From the NCBI GenBank assembly GCA_945871425.1, contig CAMBVS010000030.1, positions 1-43,331 of the forward strand: a DNA stretch of 43,331 nt. Reading direction: 5' to 3'. The notes under the pieces were generated by a model, which had not been told where the DNA came from, did no database searches, and saw only the letters and a list, made by a program, of their open reading frames with translations. Numbering within the stretch: position 1 is the first letter of the stretch; each line of letters starts with the position of its first letter. The position numbers and the translations under genes were made by a program. This DNA comes from Rhizobium sp. Q54 (GTDB taxonomy: Bacteria > Pseudomonadota > Alphaproteobacteria > SHVZ01). Positions 1 through 7,831 of the stretch are shown here, in pieces.

Positions 1-1
1 G

Positions 2-58
2 ACCGGCGTCGATCCGTCGGCCTCGTCGCTCGTCTTCGGCATCGGCGCGAACTTCTAA
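2..58 (+). CDS. C-terminal end of an outer-membrane beta-barrel protein (partial)
   Basis: Only the last 18 codons are in the window, ending with the residues LVFGIGANF and a TAA stop. A terminal beta strand with alternating hydrophobic residues and a C-terminal phenylalanine is the recognition signal for BAM-assembled outer-membrane proteins. This therefore reads as the tail of a porin or OmpA/Omp25-like barrel. A strong intrinsic terminator follows 23 bases later. The exact family cannot be told from so short a piece. Confidence 0.6.
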   Translation, partial: TGVDPSASSLVFGIGANF

Positions 59-81
59 GTCTCGCGTCTCTGTACCTGAGA

Positions 82-114
82 GGGGAGCGGCCCAGGCCGC
101 TCCCCTTTTCTTTT
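82..114 (+). terminator. Rho-independent terminator of the outer-membrane protein gene
   Basis: An 11-bp perfect GC-rich inverted repeat (82-92 with 95-105, minimal 2-base centre) is followed directly by the T-rich tract 106-114 (ttttctttt). It lies between the barrel-protein stop and the sulfotransferase start, so it should insulate the next transcription unit. Confidence 0.9.
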
Positions 115-143
115 CTGCGACGCCTTTCCTTTCAGGTCCGGCC

Positions 144-983
144 ATGGGCGGCATTCTCTGGCTCGCGTCATATCCCAAGTCCGGGAACACCTGGCTGCGC
201 GCCTTCCTCCACAACTTCATGCGCAACCCGGACCAGCCCTATGACATCAACAAGCTGATGGAGTTCACGGCCGGCGAGAGCCAGACCGTGCTCTACCGCA
301 AGTTCGATCCCCGGCCCTGGACCGAGTACACCCGCGAGGACGTGGCCAAGATCCGCCCGCTGGTCCACCGCGAGCTGACCAAGTCCTTCCCCGATACCGT
401 CTTCGCCAAGACCCACAACGCGCTGCTCGAGGATTTCGGCCACCCCACGGTCAACATGGAGGTGACCGTGGGCTCGATCTACGTGGTGAGGAACCCGCTC
501 GACGTCGCCATCTCCTATGCCCATCACCTCTCCGTCGACTACGACGAGGCGATCAAGCTGCTCGGCACCAAAGGCGCGATGACGATTCCCTCCGAGAAGC
601 ACGTCCATGAGCTGATGGGCTCCTGGTCGCAGCACGTCGAGAGCTGGACCGGCCGCCCGAACCCCAGGCTCCACCTCGTCCGCTACGAGGACCTGCTGGA
701 AAGCCCGTTCAAGAGCTTCGGTGGCATCGCCCGCTTTCTCGGCATCAACCCGACCCGCGAGCGCCTGGACAAGGCGATCAAGCAGTCCTCGTTCAAGGTG
801 CTGAAGACCCAGGAGAAGGCCAAGGGCTTCATCGAGCGTCCGGCCAAGGCCGATGCGTTCTTCCGCAAGGGCGAGGCCGGCCAGTGGCGACGCGAGCTGG
901 CGCCTGAGCAGGTGAAGCGCGTGATCGCCGACCACCGCGAGCAGATGGAGCGCTTCGGCTACGTGCCTGCCGACTACAAGTGA
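144..983 (+). CDS. PAPS-dependent sulfotransferase family protein
   Basis: Predicted cytosolic sulfotransferase (279 aa) moving a sulfuryl group from PAPS to an unidentified acceptor. The 5'-phosphosulfate loop YPKSGNTW is at residues 10-17, a KTH triad (89-91) matches the position of the catalytic histidine in this fold, and YVVRNPLDVAISYAHH (113-128) matches the 3'-phosphate-binding element with Arg116 and Ser124. Length is normal for bacterial Sulfotransfer_1/3 proteins. An AGG lies 9-10 bases before the ATG. It is first in a tight run with the yggS-like gene (13-base gap) and a TPR/2OG oxygenase gene, so it may modify a product also acted on by that oxygenase; this is inference only. The substrate cannot be read from sequence. 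Confidence 0.88.
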   Translation: MGGILWLASYPKSGNTWLRAFLHNFMRNPDQPYDINKLMEFTAGESQTVLYRKFDPRPWTEYTREDVAKIRPLVHRELTKSFPDTVFAKTHNALLEDFGHPTVNMEVTVGSIYVVRNPLDVAISYAHHLSVDYDEAIKLLGTKGAMTIPSEKHVHELMGSWSQHVESWTGRPNPRLHLVRYEDLLESPFKSFGGIARFLGINPTRERLDKAIKQSSFKVLKTQEKAKGFIERPAKADAFFRKGEAGQWRRELAPEQVKRVIADHREQMERFGYVPADYK

Positions 984-996
984 CCGGGGGGCGACC

Positions 997-1656
997 GTGA
1001 CCATCGCCGACAACCTCGCCCTCGTCCGCCGCCGCATCGCCGAGGCGGCGGCCGCTGCCGGCCGGCGGGCCGAGGAGGTGACCCTGGTCGCCGTCTCCAA
1101 GACCGTCGAGACCCCGGGCCTCGAGGCGGCGCTCGCGGCCGGCCAGCGCCTGTTCGGCGAGAACCGCGTGCAGGAAGCGGAGGCCAAGTGGCCGCCGCTC
1201 AAGGCGCGGCATCCCGACCTCCGGCTGCGCCTGATCGGGCCGCTGCAGACCAACAAGGCGAAGGAGGCAGTCAGGCTCTTCGACGTCATCGAGACGGTCG
1301 ACCGCCCGCGCCTTCTGGACGCGCTGGTCAAGGCCGCCGAGCAGGTGGGGCGCCGCCCGCACGTGCTGGTCCAGGTGAACGTCGGCCGCGAGCCGCAGAA
1401 GGCCGGCGTCGACCCCGACGCCGCCGACGCGCTGATCGCCGCCGTCCGTGCCTCCGGCCTGCCGCTCGACGGCGTCATGTGCATCCCGCCGGCCGAGGGC
1501 GACCCGGCGCCGTTCTTCGACCGGCTGGCCGGGATCGCCCGCCGGAACCGCCTCGATCAGCTCAGCATGGGCATGAGCGGCGACTTCGAGATCGCCATCC
1601 GCCGCGGCGCCACCCATGTCCGGGTCGGCTCGGCGATCTTCGGGGCCAGGGGATGA
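997..1656 (+). CDS. yggS: YggS/PLPBP-family pyridoxal phosphate homeostasis protein
   Basis: Single-domain alanine-racemase-like TIM barrel (219 aa) that binds pyridoxal 5'-phosphate and buffers vitamin B6 and amino-acid metabolism; the family has no demonstrated catalytic turnover. The PLP lysine is Lys35 in VAVSKTV, and the family motifs LIGPLQTNK, FGENRVQEA and the C-terminal LSMGMSGDFEIAI and RVGSAIFG are all present. The start is a GTG 11 bases after the sulfotransferase stop. Its last bases overlap the next gene in an ATGA, so the two are probably translationally coupled. In many bacteria yggS sits with proC or cell-division genes, so its place between a sulfotransferase and an oxygenase is unusual. 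Confidence 0.95.
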   Translation: MTIADNLALVRRRIAEAAAAAGRRAEEVTLVAVSKTVETPGLEAALAAGQRLFGENRVQEAEAKWPPLKARHPDLRLRLIGPLQTNKAKEAVRLFDVIETVDRPRLLDALVKAAEQVGRRPHVLVQVNVGREPQKAGVDPDAADALIAAVRASGLPLDGVMCIPPAEGDPAPFFDRLAGIARRNRLDQLSMGMSGDFEIAIRRGATHVRVGSAIFGARG

Positions 1657-3263
1657 CCGGCAGGCCGCCGGGGCCTGCCGCGGCCGACGACCTCGAGCGG
1701 ACGCGCCTGCTGGGCCTCGCCGCCGACGCGCTGAAGCGGGGGGCGCTGCCGGAAGCCGAGCAGGCGAGCCGGCTGGTGCTGGCCCGCGTGCCCGACCATC
1801 CCGACGCGCTGAACCTGCTCGGCCTTGCCGTTCTGGGCCGAAACCGCGGTGCGGAGGCGGTCGAGGTCCTGACCAAGGCCGCCGGCCGGGCGCCCAAGTC
1901 GGCGATGATCCGCTGCAATCTGGCCTTCGCCTGCCGGTCGGCGGGCCGGCTCGAGGACGCGGTGCGCGAGGCCAGGCGCGCGCTCCGCCTCGATCCCAAC
2001 CTGACCGCGGCCCTGACCGTGCTCGGCACCAGCCTCGCCGACCTCGACCGCCCGGCGGAGGCGCTGGAGCCGCTAAGGAAGGCGCTCGACCGCTCGCCGG
2101 GCCTGGGGCGCGTCTTGCTGGCGCTCGCCAAGTCGCTCCGTGCCCTCGGCCGCGACGACGAAGCGAGAGAGCGCTACGAGGAAGCCGTCGCGGCGAACCC
2201 CGGGTTCGGCGATGCCTGGGTCGGGCTCGGCTGGCTTCATGTCGGCCAGCGCCGCTACGAGGAGGCCGCAAGCTGCTTCAAGGCGGGCCTGGTGGCGAAG
2301 CGCTCCAGCCGCTGGTGGCCGGGAGGCGGCACGCCGCCGGCGCCGCCCGGCCCGCCGTTGCCGATCAACGCTCCGAAGCTCGCCCACGACGTCGAGCAGC
2401 TCGCCTTCCTCGTCGCCGAGGGCCTGCTGCCTTCCGACTTCGCTGAGACCGCCGCTGCCTATGGGTCCTTCAAGCACGAGATCGAGCGCATCCACGGCGA
2501 GGCCGCGACGGTGGCGCTGGCGGCGAACGAGCTCGGCGCCCTCGCCGACAGCTATGCCCGCGTCGTCCATTGGCGCGAGACCCCGGCCCATGCGGCTGCG
2601 GTCCTGAGCGAAGGCTGGGACCGGCGCGAGGTCGAGCGGCGCTACGAGGTGCCGCCGGGGATCTGCTGGGTCGACGGGCTGCTGACGCCGGCCGCGCTCG
2701 AAGACCTCCGCCGCTTCTGCCTGGAGTCGACGATCTGGAACGACGTCGGCCATAATTTCCAGGAAGACGCGACCCGCCACGCCTATCTCGGCACCTATGC
2801 CGGTGACGGCTTCTGCTGCCCGCTGCTGTTCCAGATCGCCGAGGATCTCACCCGCGCGCTGCCTGCGATCTTCAAGGACCACCGGCTGCAGCAGATGTGG
2901 GCCTACAAATACGAGCCGCGCCTCGAAGGCATCGGCATCCACGGCGATAACGCCGCGGTCAACGTCAACTTCTGGCTGACGCCGGACGAGGCCAACCTGA
3001 ACCCGGAGACCGGCGGCCTCGTCCTCTATCCGATCGAGGCGCCGGCCGCCTGGGACTTCGACGACTACAACAAGGACAGGAAGAAGATCCGCCGCTTCCT
3101 CGACGGATCGGGCGTGAAGCCGGTCAACGTCCCCTACCGCCAGAACCGCGCGGTCATCTTCAATTCCGATCTCTTCCACGCGACCGCGCCGCTCGACTTC
3201 AAGCCGGGCTACGAGAACCGCCGCATCAACGTGACCATGCTGTTCGGCAAGCGCCACGGGTGA
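1653..3263 (+). CDS. TPR protein with C-terminal 2OG-Fe(II) oxygenase-like domain
   Basis: 536-residue protein. Residues about 10-215 are tandem tetratricopeptide helices (repeated motifs such as HPDALNLLGLA, NLAFACRSAGR, AWVGLGWLH). After a proline-rich linker the C-terminal 200 residues look like a double-stranded beta-helix oxygenase: His430 and Asp432 in GIHGDNAAV, a distal His509 in DLFHATAPL, and Arg523/Arg524 in ENRRINV fit the H-x-D...H...R signature for iron and 2-oxoglutarate. The start is the ATG of an ATGA overlapping the yggS stop; upstream sequence in this frame lies inside yggS and was excluded. TPR-oxygenase proteins often act on proteins or secreted glycans. The substrate is unknown, but the adjacent sulfotransferase suggests joint tailoring of one molecule. 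Confidence 0.8.
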   Translation: MTGRPPGPAAADDLERTRLLGLAADALKRGALPEAEQASRLVLARVPDHPDALNLLGLAVLGRNRGAEAVEVLTKAAGRAPKSAMIRCNLAFACRSAGRLEDAVREARRALRLDPNLTAALTVLGTSLADLDRPAEALEPLRKALDRSPGLGRVLLALAKSLRALGRDDEARERYEEAVAANPGFGDAWVGLGWLHVGQRRYEEAASCFKAGLVAKRSSRWWPGGGTPPAPPGPPLPINAPKLAHDVEQLAFLVAEGLLPSDFAETAAAYGSFKHEIERIHGEAATVALAANELGALADSYARVVHWRETPAHAAAVLSEGWDRREVERRYEVPPGICWVDGLLTPAALEDLRRFCLESTIWNDVGHNFQEDATRHAYLGTYAGDGFCCPLLFQIAEDLTRALPAIFKDHRLQQMWAYKYEPRLEGIGIHGDNAAVNVNFWLTPDEANLNPETGGLVLYPIEAPAAWDFDDYNKDRKKIRRFLDGSGVKPVNVPYRQNRAVIFNSDLFHATAPLDFKPGYENRRINVTMLFGKRHG

Positions 3264-3276
3264 GGGGACACGAAGG

Positions 3277-3801
3277 TCACGCCGGCCGGAACTCGACGGC
3301 GGCGCCGCGGCCGATCTCGGCCAGCACCCCCAGCAGCTCCTCGCGGCCGATCGCGAGGCAGCCGGCCGTCGGGCCGCGGTCGGGGTCGATCACGTGCAGG
3401 AAGATGGCGCTGCCCTTGCCCGCGACCGGCGGGTCGTCGTTGTAGCCGAGCAACACCACCAGATCGTAGAGCCCGTCCTTCCGCCACATCACCTCGTGCC
3501 TGGCGGCGAAGGGAAGGCGGATCAGGCGGTTGTAGTCGCGATGGGCGGGATCGTCGCACCAGCCGTCCTCGGGGCGGATCGGCTGCATCGGCAGCGTCGT
3601 CTTCGGCGTCACCCGGTCGGGCCGGAAGAGGAGCTGGCGCATCGGCCAGATTCCGATCGGGCTGGCGCCGTCGCCTTCGTGCTTGTCGGCGGTGAGGCAG
3701 GCCCGGCCGATCGAGGCGCGGAAGCTCCGATCCCGGAACTGCGCGATGGCCGACCACGGGTGGCGTCCGCTCGGCGTCGCGATCAACAGATTCTCGTCCA
3801 T
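3277..3801 (-). CDS. L,D-transpeptidase (YkuD-type) family protein
   Basis: 174-residue YkuD-fold protein. The core signature is present: GDGASPIGIW (43-52) resembles the substrate-groove strand, and His136 ... Cys148 in HVIDPDRGPTAGCLAI gives the catalytic His and Cys. Enzymes of this family make 3-3 cross-links or attach lipoproteins to peptidoglycan. No signal peptide is visible at the N-terminus (MDENLLIATPSGRH), as in the short cytoplasm-like YkuD proteins common in alphaproteobacteria; export or an upstream start is not evident. The gene is convergent with the TPR/oxygenase gene with only 13 bases between stops and no obvious terminator. Confidence 0.85.
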   Translation of the reverse strand: MDENLLIATPSGRHPWSAIAQFRDRSFRASIGRACLTADKHEGDGASPIGIWPMRQLLFRPDRVTPKTTLPMQPIRPEDGWCDDPAHRDYNRLIRLPFAARHEVMWRKDGLYDLVVLLGYNDDPPVAGKGSAIFLHVIDPDRGPTAGCLAIGREELLGVLAEIGRGAAVEFRPA

Positions 3802-3846
3802 GGCGGGATCATACGCCCCGCCGAGGCCCAGCGCAGCCAGTTGCGC

Positions 3847-4608
3847 TCAGCGCAACATGCTCACCTGGGTCGGCGCGGCGGCGGCGGTGCGTGCCTTCAT
3901 CATCGCGCTGTACTTGTCGAGGGCGCTGAACATGGCGGTCGGCACCGCGTCGAGCTTGATCGGGGTGCCGCTGGCGCTCGGCACCAGGTCGGAGCCGGGA
4001 CGCGCCGGGACGCCGCCGCCCTCGCCGACCGGCTGCGGCAGGTCGGTCGAACGGAAGCGGGCGGCGAGCGGGTTCTTCTCGCCGTGGAAGGAGAGCGGCA
4101 TGCCGGCCGGGGGACCGGGCGGGCCGGCTTGCGCGGCGGCGGTCTGGATCGGGGCCTTCGGGGCGGGGATGTCGATGACGAGCTTGGGCGGCGCCCTGGC
4201 GGCCGGCGGGGCCGGGGCCGGAACCGCCGCCATCTGCGGCTGATCTGCGGGCGGGGGCGAGCCGGGGCCGAACAGGCTGGCGACCACGGTCTCGCCGGGG
4301 TCCATGCCGGTCTGGGATTTGAAGGCGTTGCCGGCGAGGGCGAGGGCCAGGCCGACCGGGCCGCCGAACAGGGTGCCGCCGATGACGCTGGGCATGACCG
4401 CGATGCTGTCGCCGGTCAGCGCGCGGTAGATGGTGCCGACGACGGGGATGTGCTGCAGCGGGTTCACGATCGCGAGGATGTCGCGAAAGCTCGTGGTGTC
4501 GCCGTCCTGCCAGGTCTTGATGCCCTTCGCAGAAGAAGAACCCGGCGCCGCGGGAGGGGGCGGCGCCGGGACAAGGCTCAGGGAGGGACGAGGATCGATG
4601 TCGGTCAT
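3847..4608 (-). CDS. Hypothetical protein with conserved NPLQHIPVV motif, proline-rich
   Basis: 253 residues, family not named here. Residues 1-30 are proline-rich. FRDILAIVNPLQHIPVV (41-57) runs into TIYRALTGDSI and then a glycine/hydrophobic stretch (about 70-93) that could be a membrane-associated hairpin. The rest is low-complexity Pro/Ala with a short C-terminal helix near LDKYSAMMKAR. I recall NPLQHIPVVG-type motifs in uncharacterised Rhodospirillales proteins but cannot confirm this. Third-position GC is consistent with a real gene and the ATG is well placed. It is followed on the same strand by the L,D-transpeptidase 45 bases downstream, so they may share a transcript. Function unknown. 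Confidence 0.7.
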   Translation of the reverse strand: MTDIDPRPSLSLVPAPPPPAAPGSSSAKGIKTWQDGDTTSFRDILAIVNPLQHIPVVGTIYRALTGDSIAVMPSVIGGTLFGGPVGLALALAGNAFKSQTGMDPGETVVASLFGPGSPPPADQPQMAAVPAPAPPAARAPPKLVIDIPAPKAPIQTAAAQAGPPGPPAGMPLSFHGEKNPLAARFRSTDLPQPVGEGGGVPARPGSDLVPSASGTPIKLDAVPTAMFSALDKYSAMMKARTAAAAPTQVSMLR

Positions 4609-4739
4609 GGGTCCGCTGACAAGCTCGCGCAGATGAGAAGCAAGGACGGTGCCAGCAGCCGGTCCTTGGATTCCCTCGGCTATTTCCGGAAGCGCCTGTC
4701 CCGCCTCGGCAATTCATGCCGGCGGCGGCGGCGAACGTC

Positions 4740-5879
4740 CTACAGAAGGTGACCGGCGCGGTCGCGCTTGGCCTGGAGGTAGGCGGCGCTGTGGCCGTTG
4801 GAAGGGAAGGCATGGGCGACCCGGTCGACCACCTCGACCCCGGCCTCGGCCAGCGCGTCCACCTTGTGCGGGTTGTTGGTGAGCAGCCGGACCCGGCCGA
4901 TGCCGAGCTGGCGCAGCATCTCGGCCGCCGGCAGGAACACCCGCTCGTCGGCATCGAAGCCCAGGGCCTCGTTGGCATCGAAGGTGTCGAAGCCCCGGTC
5001 CTGCAGCTCATAGGCGCGGAGCTTGTTGACCAGGCCGATGTCGCGCCCCTCCTGGGCCAGGTAGAGCACGATGCCGGACCCGGCCCGGGCGATCTGGCGG
5101 ATGGCGCCCCGCAGCTGGTCGCCGCAGTCGCAGCGGAGGCTGCCGATCAGGTCGCCGGTAAAGCACTGGGAGTGCAGGCGGACCAGGACCGGCGCGGCCG
5201 GGTCGGGCGATCCGACGACGATCGCCAGATGCTCGCCGCCGCCGTCCAGCGGCCGGAACGCCACCACCCGCGTGTCCTCGGCATCGGCCAGCGGCACGCG
5301 TGCCTCGCTGACCCGGGTCAGCCGCCTTGCGGCAAGCCCGGAGTATGCCGCGACGTCGTCGCGCTCGACCAGCAGCAGGGACTGGCTGCGGGCCCAGCGC
5401 CGGATCTCGTCCAGCTCACCCGGCGGCGCCCAGGCGACCAGCGCGGCGGGCAGCAGGCGGGCGAGCTTGGCGAGCCGGACCGCGGCGGTCGCCAGGCTCT
5501 TCGGCGGCTCGGCCAGCACGGCGATCGAGGGATCGAAGGCGTCGGCGCCGAGCGTCGGGTCGACCAGGCGGCGGATCGCCAGATCGTCGCTGCCCTGGGG
5601 CAGCGCCAGGGTGTGAACCGCGTCCGAGGTGCCGTCGCGGCCGGTAAGCGCCGCCACCCGCCGCCCGGTCACCGCCAGCACCGGGGTCGAGCCGGCAAGG
5701 CGGGCGAGCTCGGCCAGTCCGTCGGACGTCGCCATCTCGGCCGCCAGCATCAGCGCGACCCGGCCCTCAGGCCCGCGCAGGCCCACGACCCCGCCGCGCC
5801 GGAGCTCGGCCAGTCCGCGCTCGACGGCGATCAGCGCCCGCGGGCGGCGATCGTGGCTCGTCTTGCCAGGGTCTCCCAT
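4740..5879 (-). CDS. ribA: GTP cyclohydrolase II with degenerate RibB-like N-terminal domain
   Basis: First committed step of riboflavin synthesis: GTP to 2,5-diamino-6-ribosylamino-pyrimidinone phosphate, formate and pyrophosphate. The C-terminal half (about 175-379) holds the zinc ligands Cys239, Cys250 and Cys252 (SQCFTGDLIGSLRCDCGDQL), the catalytic stretch LAQEGRDIGL, and LLTNNPHK. The N-terminal 170 residues resemble a RibB (DHBP synthase) scaffold, with ALIAVERGLAELRRGGVVG, MLAAEMATSDGLAEL and an RVAALTG segment. The acidic metal- and substrate-binding motif DDEDRENEGD of RibB is replaced by LRGPEGRVA, so this half should be inactive. The ATG at 5879 begins MGDPGKTS; the frame stays open further upstream but with non-coding composition. 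The riboswitch-controlled ribH lies 34 kb away in this window. Confidence 0.92.
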   Translation of the reverse strand: MGDPGKTSHDRRPRALIAVERGLAELRRGGVVGLRGPEGRVALMLAAEMATSDGLAELARLAGSTPVLAVTGRRVAALTGRDGTSDAVHTLALPQGSDDLAIRRLVDPTLGADAFDPSIAVLAEPPKSLATAAVRLAKLARLLPAALVAWAPPGELDEIRRWARSQSLLLVERDDVAAYSGLAARRLTRVSEARVPLADAEDTRVVAFRPLDGGGEHLAIVVGSPDPAAPVLVRLHSQCFTGDLIGSLRCDCGDQLRGAIRQIARAGSGIVLYLAQEGRDIGLVNKLRAYELQDRGFDTFDANEALGFDADERVFLPAAEMLRQLGIGRVRLLTNNPHKVDALAEAGVEVVDRVAHAFPSNGHSAAYLQAKRDRAGHLL

Positions 5880-6069
5880 GGGCGGAACATATAGGGCGGC
5901 CGCGGGCCTTGCCAACGCGGCCTGAGGCGGCGGCATTGAGGTCGGGGGGCGGAGGCTGCTAGTCTTCTCCGGTCGCGGGGGCTGCACTCGCGAAAGGGTG
6001 GTGTCTTTCGTTCTTCGACTTCGAGTGATCAACCCGGCAGCCGAAGCCTGCCACACAGGGGGAACTCCG

Positions 6070-6336
6070 ATGCGCAAACTCGCTCTCATCGCTCTGGTCG
6101 CCGCGGTTCCGTTCGTGCCGCAGGCGGCCTCGGCCCAGACCGCCGCCAAGACAGGCGACGTCTTCGGCCTCAACAGCTCGCAGGTCGTCGCCATCGGCGT
6201 CGGCATCGTCGGCGGCATCATCGTCATCGAGGCGCTGACCCTGTCGGCCCCGGTCTATGTCGGCGCCGCCGTGGGCGGTGTGGTCGGCAACTGGTGGTAC
6301 TCGCAGAAGGCCGCCGAAGAAGGCGTCAAGAAGTAG
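6070..6336 (+). CDS. Small exported/membrane protein, paralogue of the gene at 7832-8137
   Basis: 88 residues, no family name recognised. A signal-like N-terminus (MRKLALIALVAAVPFVPQAA, cleavage after ASA) is followed by GDVFGLNSSQVVAIGVGIVG, a hydrophobic glycine-rich stretch running to residue 75, and GNWWYSQKAAEEG. It looks like a small inner-membrane or periplasmic protein with one or two glycine-zipper-like segments. The start is the ATG after a strong purine-rich site (gggggaactccg). A clear paralogue, with the same GDVFGL...NQV.AIGVG..GG and GNWWY.Q motifs, lies 1.5 kb away on the other strand. The intergenic region shared with ribA (5880-6069) must hold divergent promoters. Function unknown. 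Confidence 0.75.
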   Translation: MRKLALIALVAAVPFVPQAASAQTAAKTGDVFGLNSSQVVAIGVGIVGGIIVIEALTLSAPVYVGAAVGGVVGNWWYSQKAAEEGVKK

Positions 6337-6412
6337 CGCCGACCGAAACACGGCCGCCGACGCTCGCTCGAGCGTTGGCGTCCGTCCGTCGGCACCATAG
6401 GAGAAACGCGAC

Positions 6413-7342
6413 GTGACCTCGCCTCGGGCGAAGCCCTATGCCGGCGTCTTTCCGATCGCGCCGACGCCGTTCACCCGGTCCGGGGACCTCGATCTCGACG
6501 GCCAGCGCCGCGTGCTCGACTGCATGATCGACCAGGGCGTCGACGGCATCTGCATCCTCGCCAACTACTCCGAGCAGTTCCTGCTCTCCGACGCCGAGCG
6601 CGACGTCCTCAGCGACATCTGCTTCAGCCATGTCGCCGGCCGCGTGCCGATCATCGCCACCACCAGCCACTTCTCGACCCGCATCGCCGCCGAGCGCGCG
6701 GCCAAGGCGGCGAAGGCCGGCGCCGCCATGCTGATGCTGATGCCCCCCTATCACGGCACGTTCCTCAAGGCCGGCGAGCAGGGGATGATCGAGCACTTCA
6801 CGGCGGTCGCCGACGCCGCCGGCATTCCAATCATGATCCAGGACGCGCCGTTGAGCGGCGTCACGCTCTCGGTTCCGTTCCTCGCCAGGCTGGCGCGCGA
6901 GATCCCGCTGGTCCGCTACTTCAAGATCGAGGTGCCCGGCACCGCCGCCAAGCTGCGCGGCCTGATCGAGGCCGGCGGTGCCACGATCGAAGGCCCGTTC
7001 GACGGCGAGGAGTCGATCACGCTGATGGCCGACCTCGATGCCGGCGCCACCGGCACGATGCCGAGCGCGCTGCTGCCCGAGCTGATCAAGCCGGTGGTGC
7101 AGCACTACGCCGCCGGACGGAAGACGGAGGCGGCCGCGGCTTACGCCCGCATCCTGCCGCTGATCAACTACGAGAACCGGCAATGCGGCCTTCGCGCCGC
7201 CAAGACCGCGATGATGGCCGGCGGCGTGATCGAGAGCGACGCCGTCCGCCATCCGCTGGAGCCGCTGCATCCGGCGACGGTCGCGGGGCTGCTCGATCTC
7301 GCGCGCGAACTCGATCTGGTGGCGCTCCGCTGGGGCAAGTAG
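6413..7342 (+). CDS. Dihydrodipicolinate synthase-family lyase, L-2-keto-3-deoxyarabonate dehydratase-like
   Basis: 309-residue TIM-barrel class I aldolase/dehydratase. The Schiff-base lysine is Lys171 in VRYFKIE. The strand that carries the catalytic tyrosine in DapA and NanA reads IMIQDAPLSG here, and ILANYSEQFLLSDAERD (48-64) and IEGPFDGEES replace the usual pyruvate-pocket loops. This pattern matches what I recall of the Azospirillum L-2-keto-3-deoxyarabonate dehydratase branch (to 2-oxoglutarate semialdehyde) better than DapA. No other pentose-oxidation genes lie nearby, so the substrate is unproven. The start is GTG, preceded by an aggaga purine stretch. Role: probably sugar-acid catabolism in the cytoplasm. 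Confidence 0.85.
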   Translation: MTSPRAKPYAGVFPIAPTPFTRSGDLDLDGQRRVLDCMIDQGVDGICILANYSEQFLLSDAERDVLSDICFSHVAGRVPIIATTSHFSTRIAAERAAKAAKAGAAMLMLMPPYHGTFLKAGEQGMIEHFTAVADAAGIPIMIQDAPLSGVTLSVPFLARLAREIPLVRYFKIEVPGTAAKLRGLIEAGGATIEGPFDGEESITLMADLDAGATGTMPSALLPELIKPVVQHYAAGRKTEAAAAYARILPLINYENRQCGLRAAKTAMMAGGVIESDAVRHPLEPLHPATVAGLLDLARELDLVALRWGK

Positions 7343-7431
7343 CGTCGGTGCGCGACGTCTCCGGCTCGTAGGCAGGCGCGGAACCGCCAACGCTGCGGCG
7401 CCGGCGACGCATTGCGATCTGACCTCGGTCG

Positions 7432-7735
7432 ATGCGCCCTCGCCCATGGGCCTCGATTGGTTTCCCGATCAGTGGATCGATGCCCGATCGCGCGCGCAGC
7501 CGCGATCGTGAGGCGGTGATCGCGATCGACAAGGATCGGCGCATCACCCAGTTCAAACGGACGGCCGAAGCGATGTTCGGCTACGCCGCCGCCGAGGTCG
7601 TCGGCCGGAACGTCAAAGTGCTGATGCCAGAGCCGGACCGGAAGGCGCTACGATCTGCTGACCAAGCCGCATCACCGCCACGAACTGGCGGCGAAGCTGC
7701 GCGGGGTCCTGGCGGACGACCGCCGAGCTCCGTAG
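7432..7735 (+). pseudogene. Relic of a PAS hybrid histidine kinase (internal deletion)
   Basis: Two recognisable pieces abut in different frames. From about 7501 to 7640 one frame reads a PAS core: EAVIAIDKDRRITQF, then FGYAAAEVVGRNVKVLMPE, the usual FixL-type pattern. From 7649 to the TAG at 7733-7735 the next frame reads YDLLTKPHHRHELAAKLRG and VLADDRRAP, the typical end of a receiver domain, including the conserved Lys-Pro. The kinase core and most of the receiver, roughly a kilobase or more, are missing between them. This is best explained as an internally deleted, dead hybrid kinase gene. Neither piece has a plausible stand-alone start with a ribosome site. Confidence 0.7.
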
Positions 7736-7831
7736 ATCCGCGCCCGGATGAGTTCCGCCTAGACGCGATCCATGATGCGCCGGGCCTGGCGGGCGAGCGG
7801 CGCTCCGGCCGGGAGAGGCCGAGCGTCGGCG

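Noticed and set aside
1188..1652. Upstream extension of the TPR/oxygenase frame into yggS
   Set aside because: It overlaps yggS in another frame with Arg-rich non-coding translation; the ATGA overlap at 1653 is the natural start.
3394..4752. 452-codon plus-strand open frame, including a 39-residue basic peptide at its end
   Set aside because: It crosses the L,D-transpeptidase and hypothetical genes in antisense. The terminal Arg-rich peptide has no ribosome site or conservation evidence.
5880..6227. Upstream extension of the ribA frame
   Set aside because: Residues before MGDPGKTS have no similarity to RibBA N-termini and run antisense to the small membrane-protein gene.
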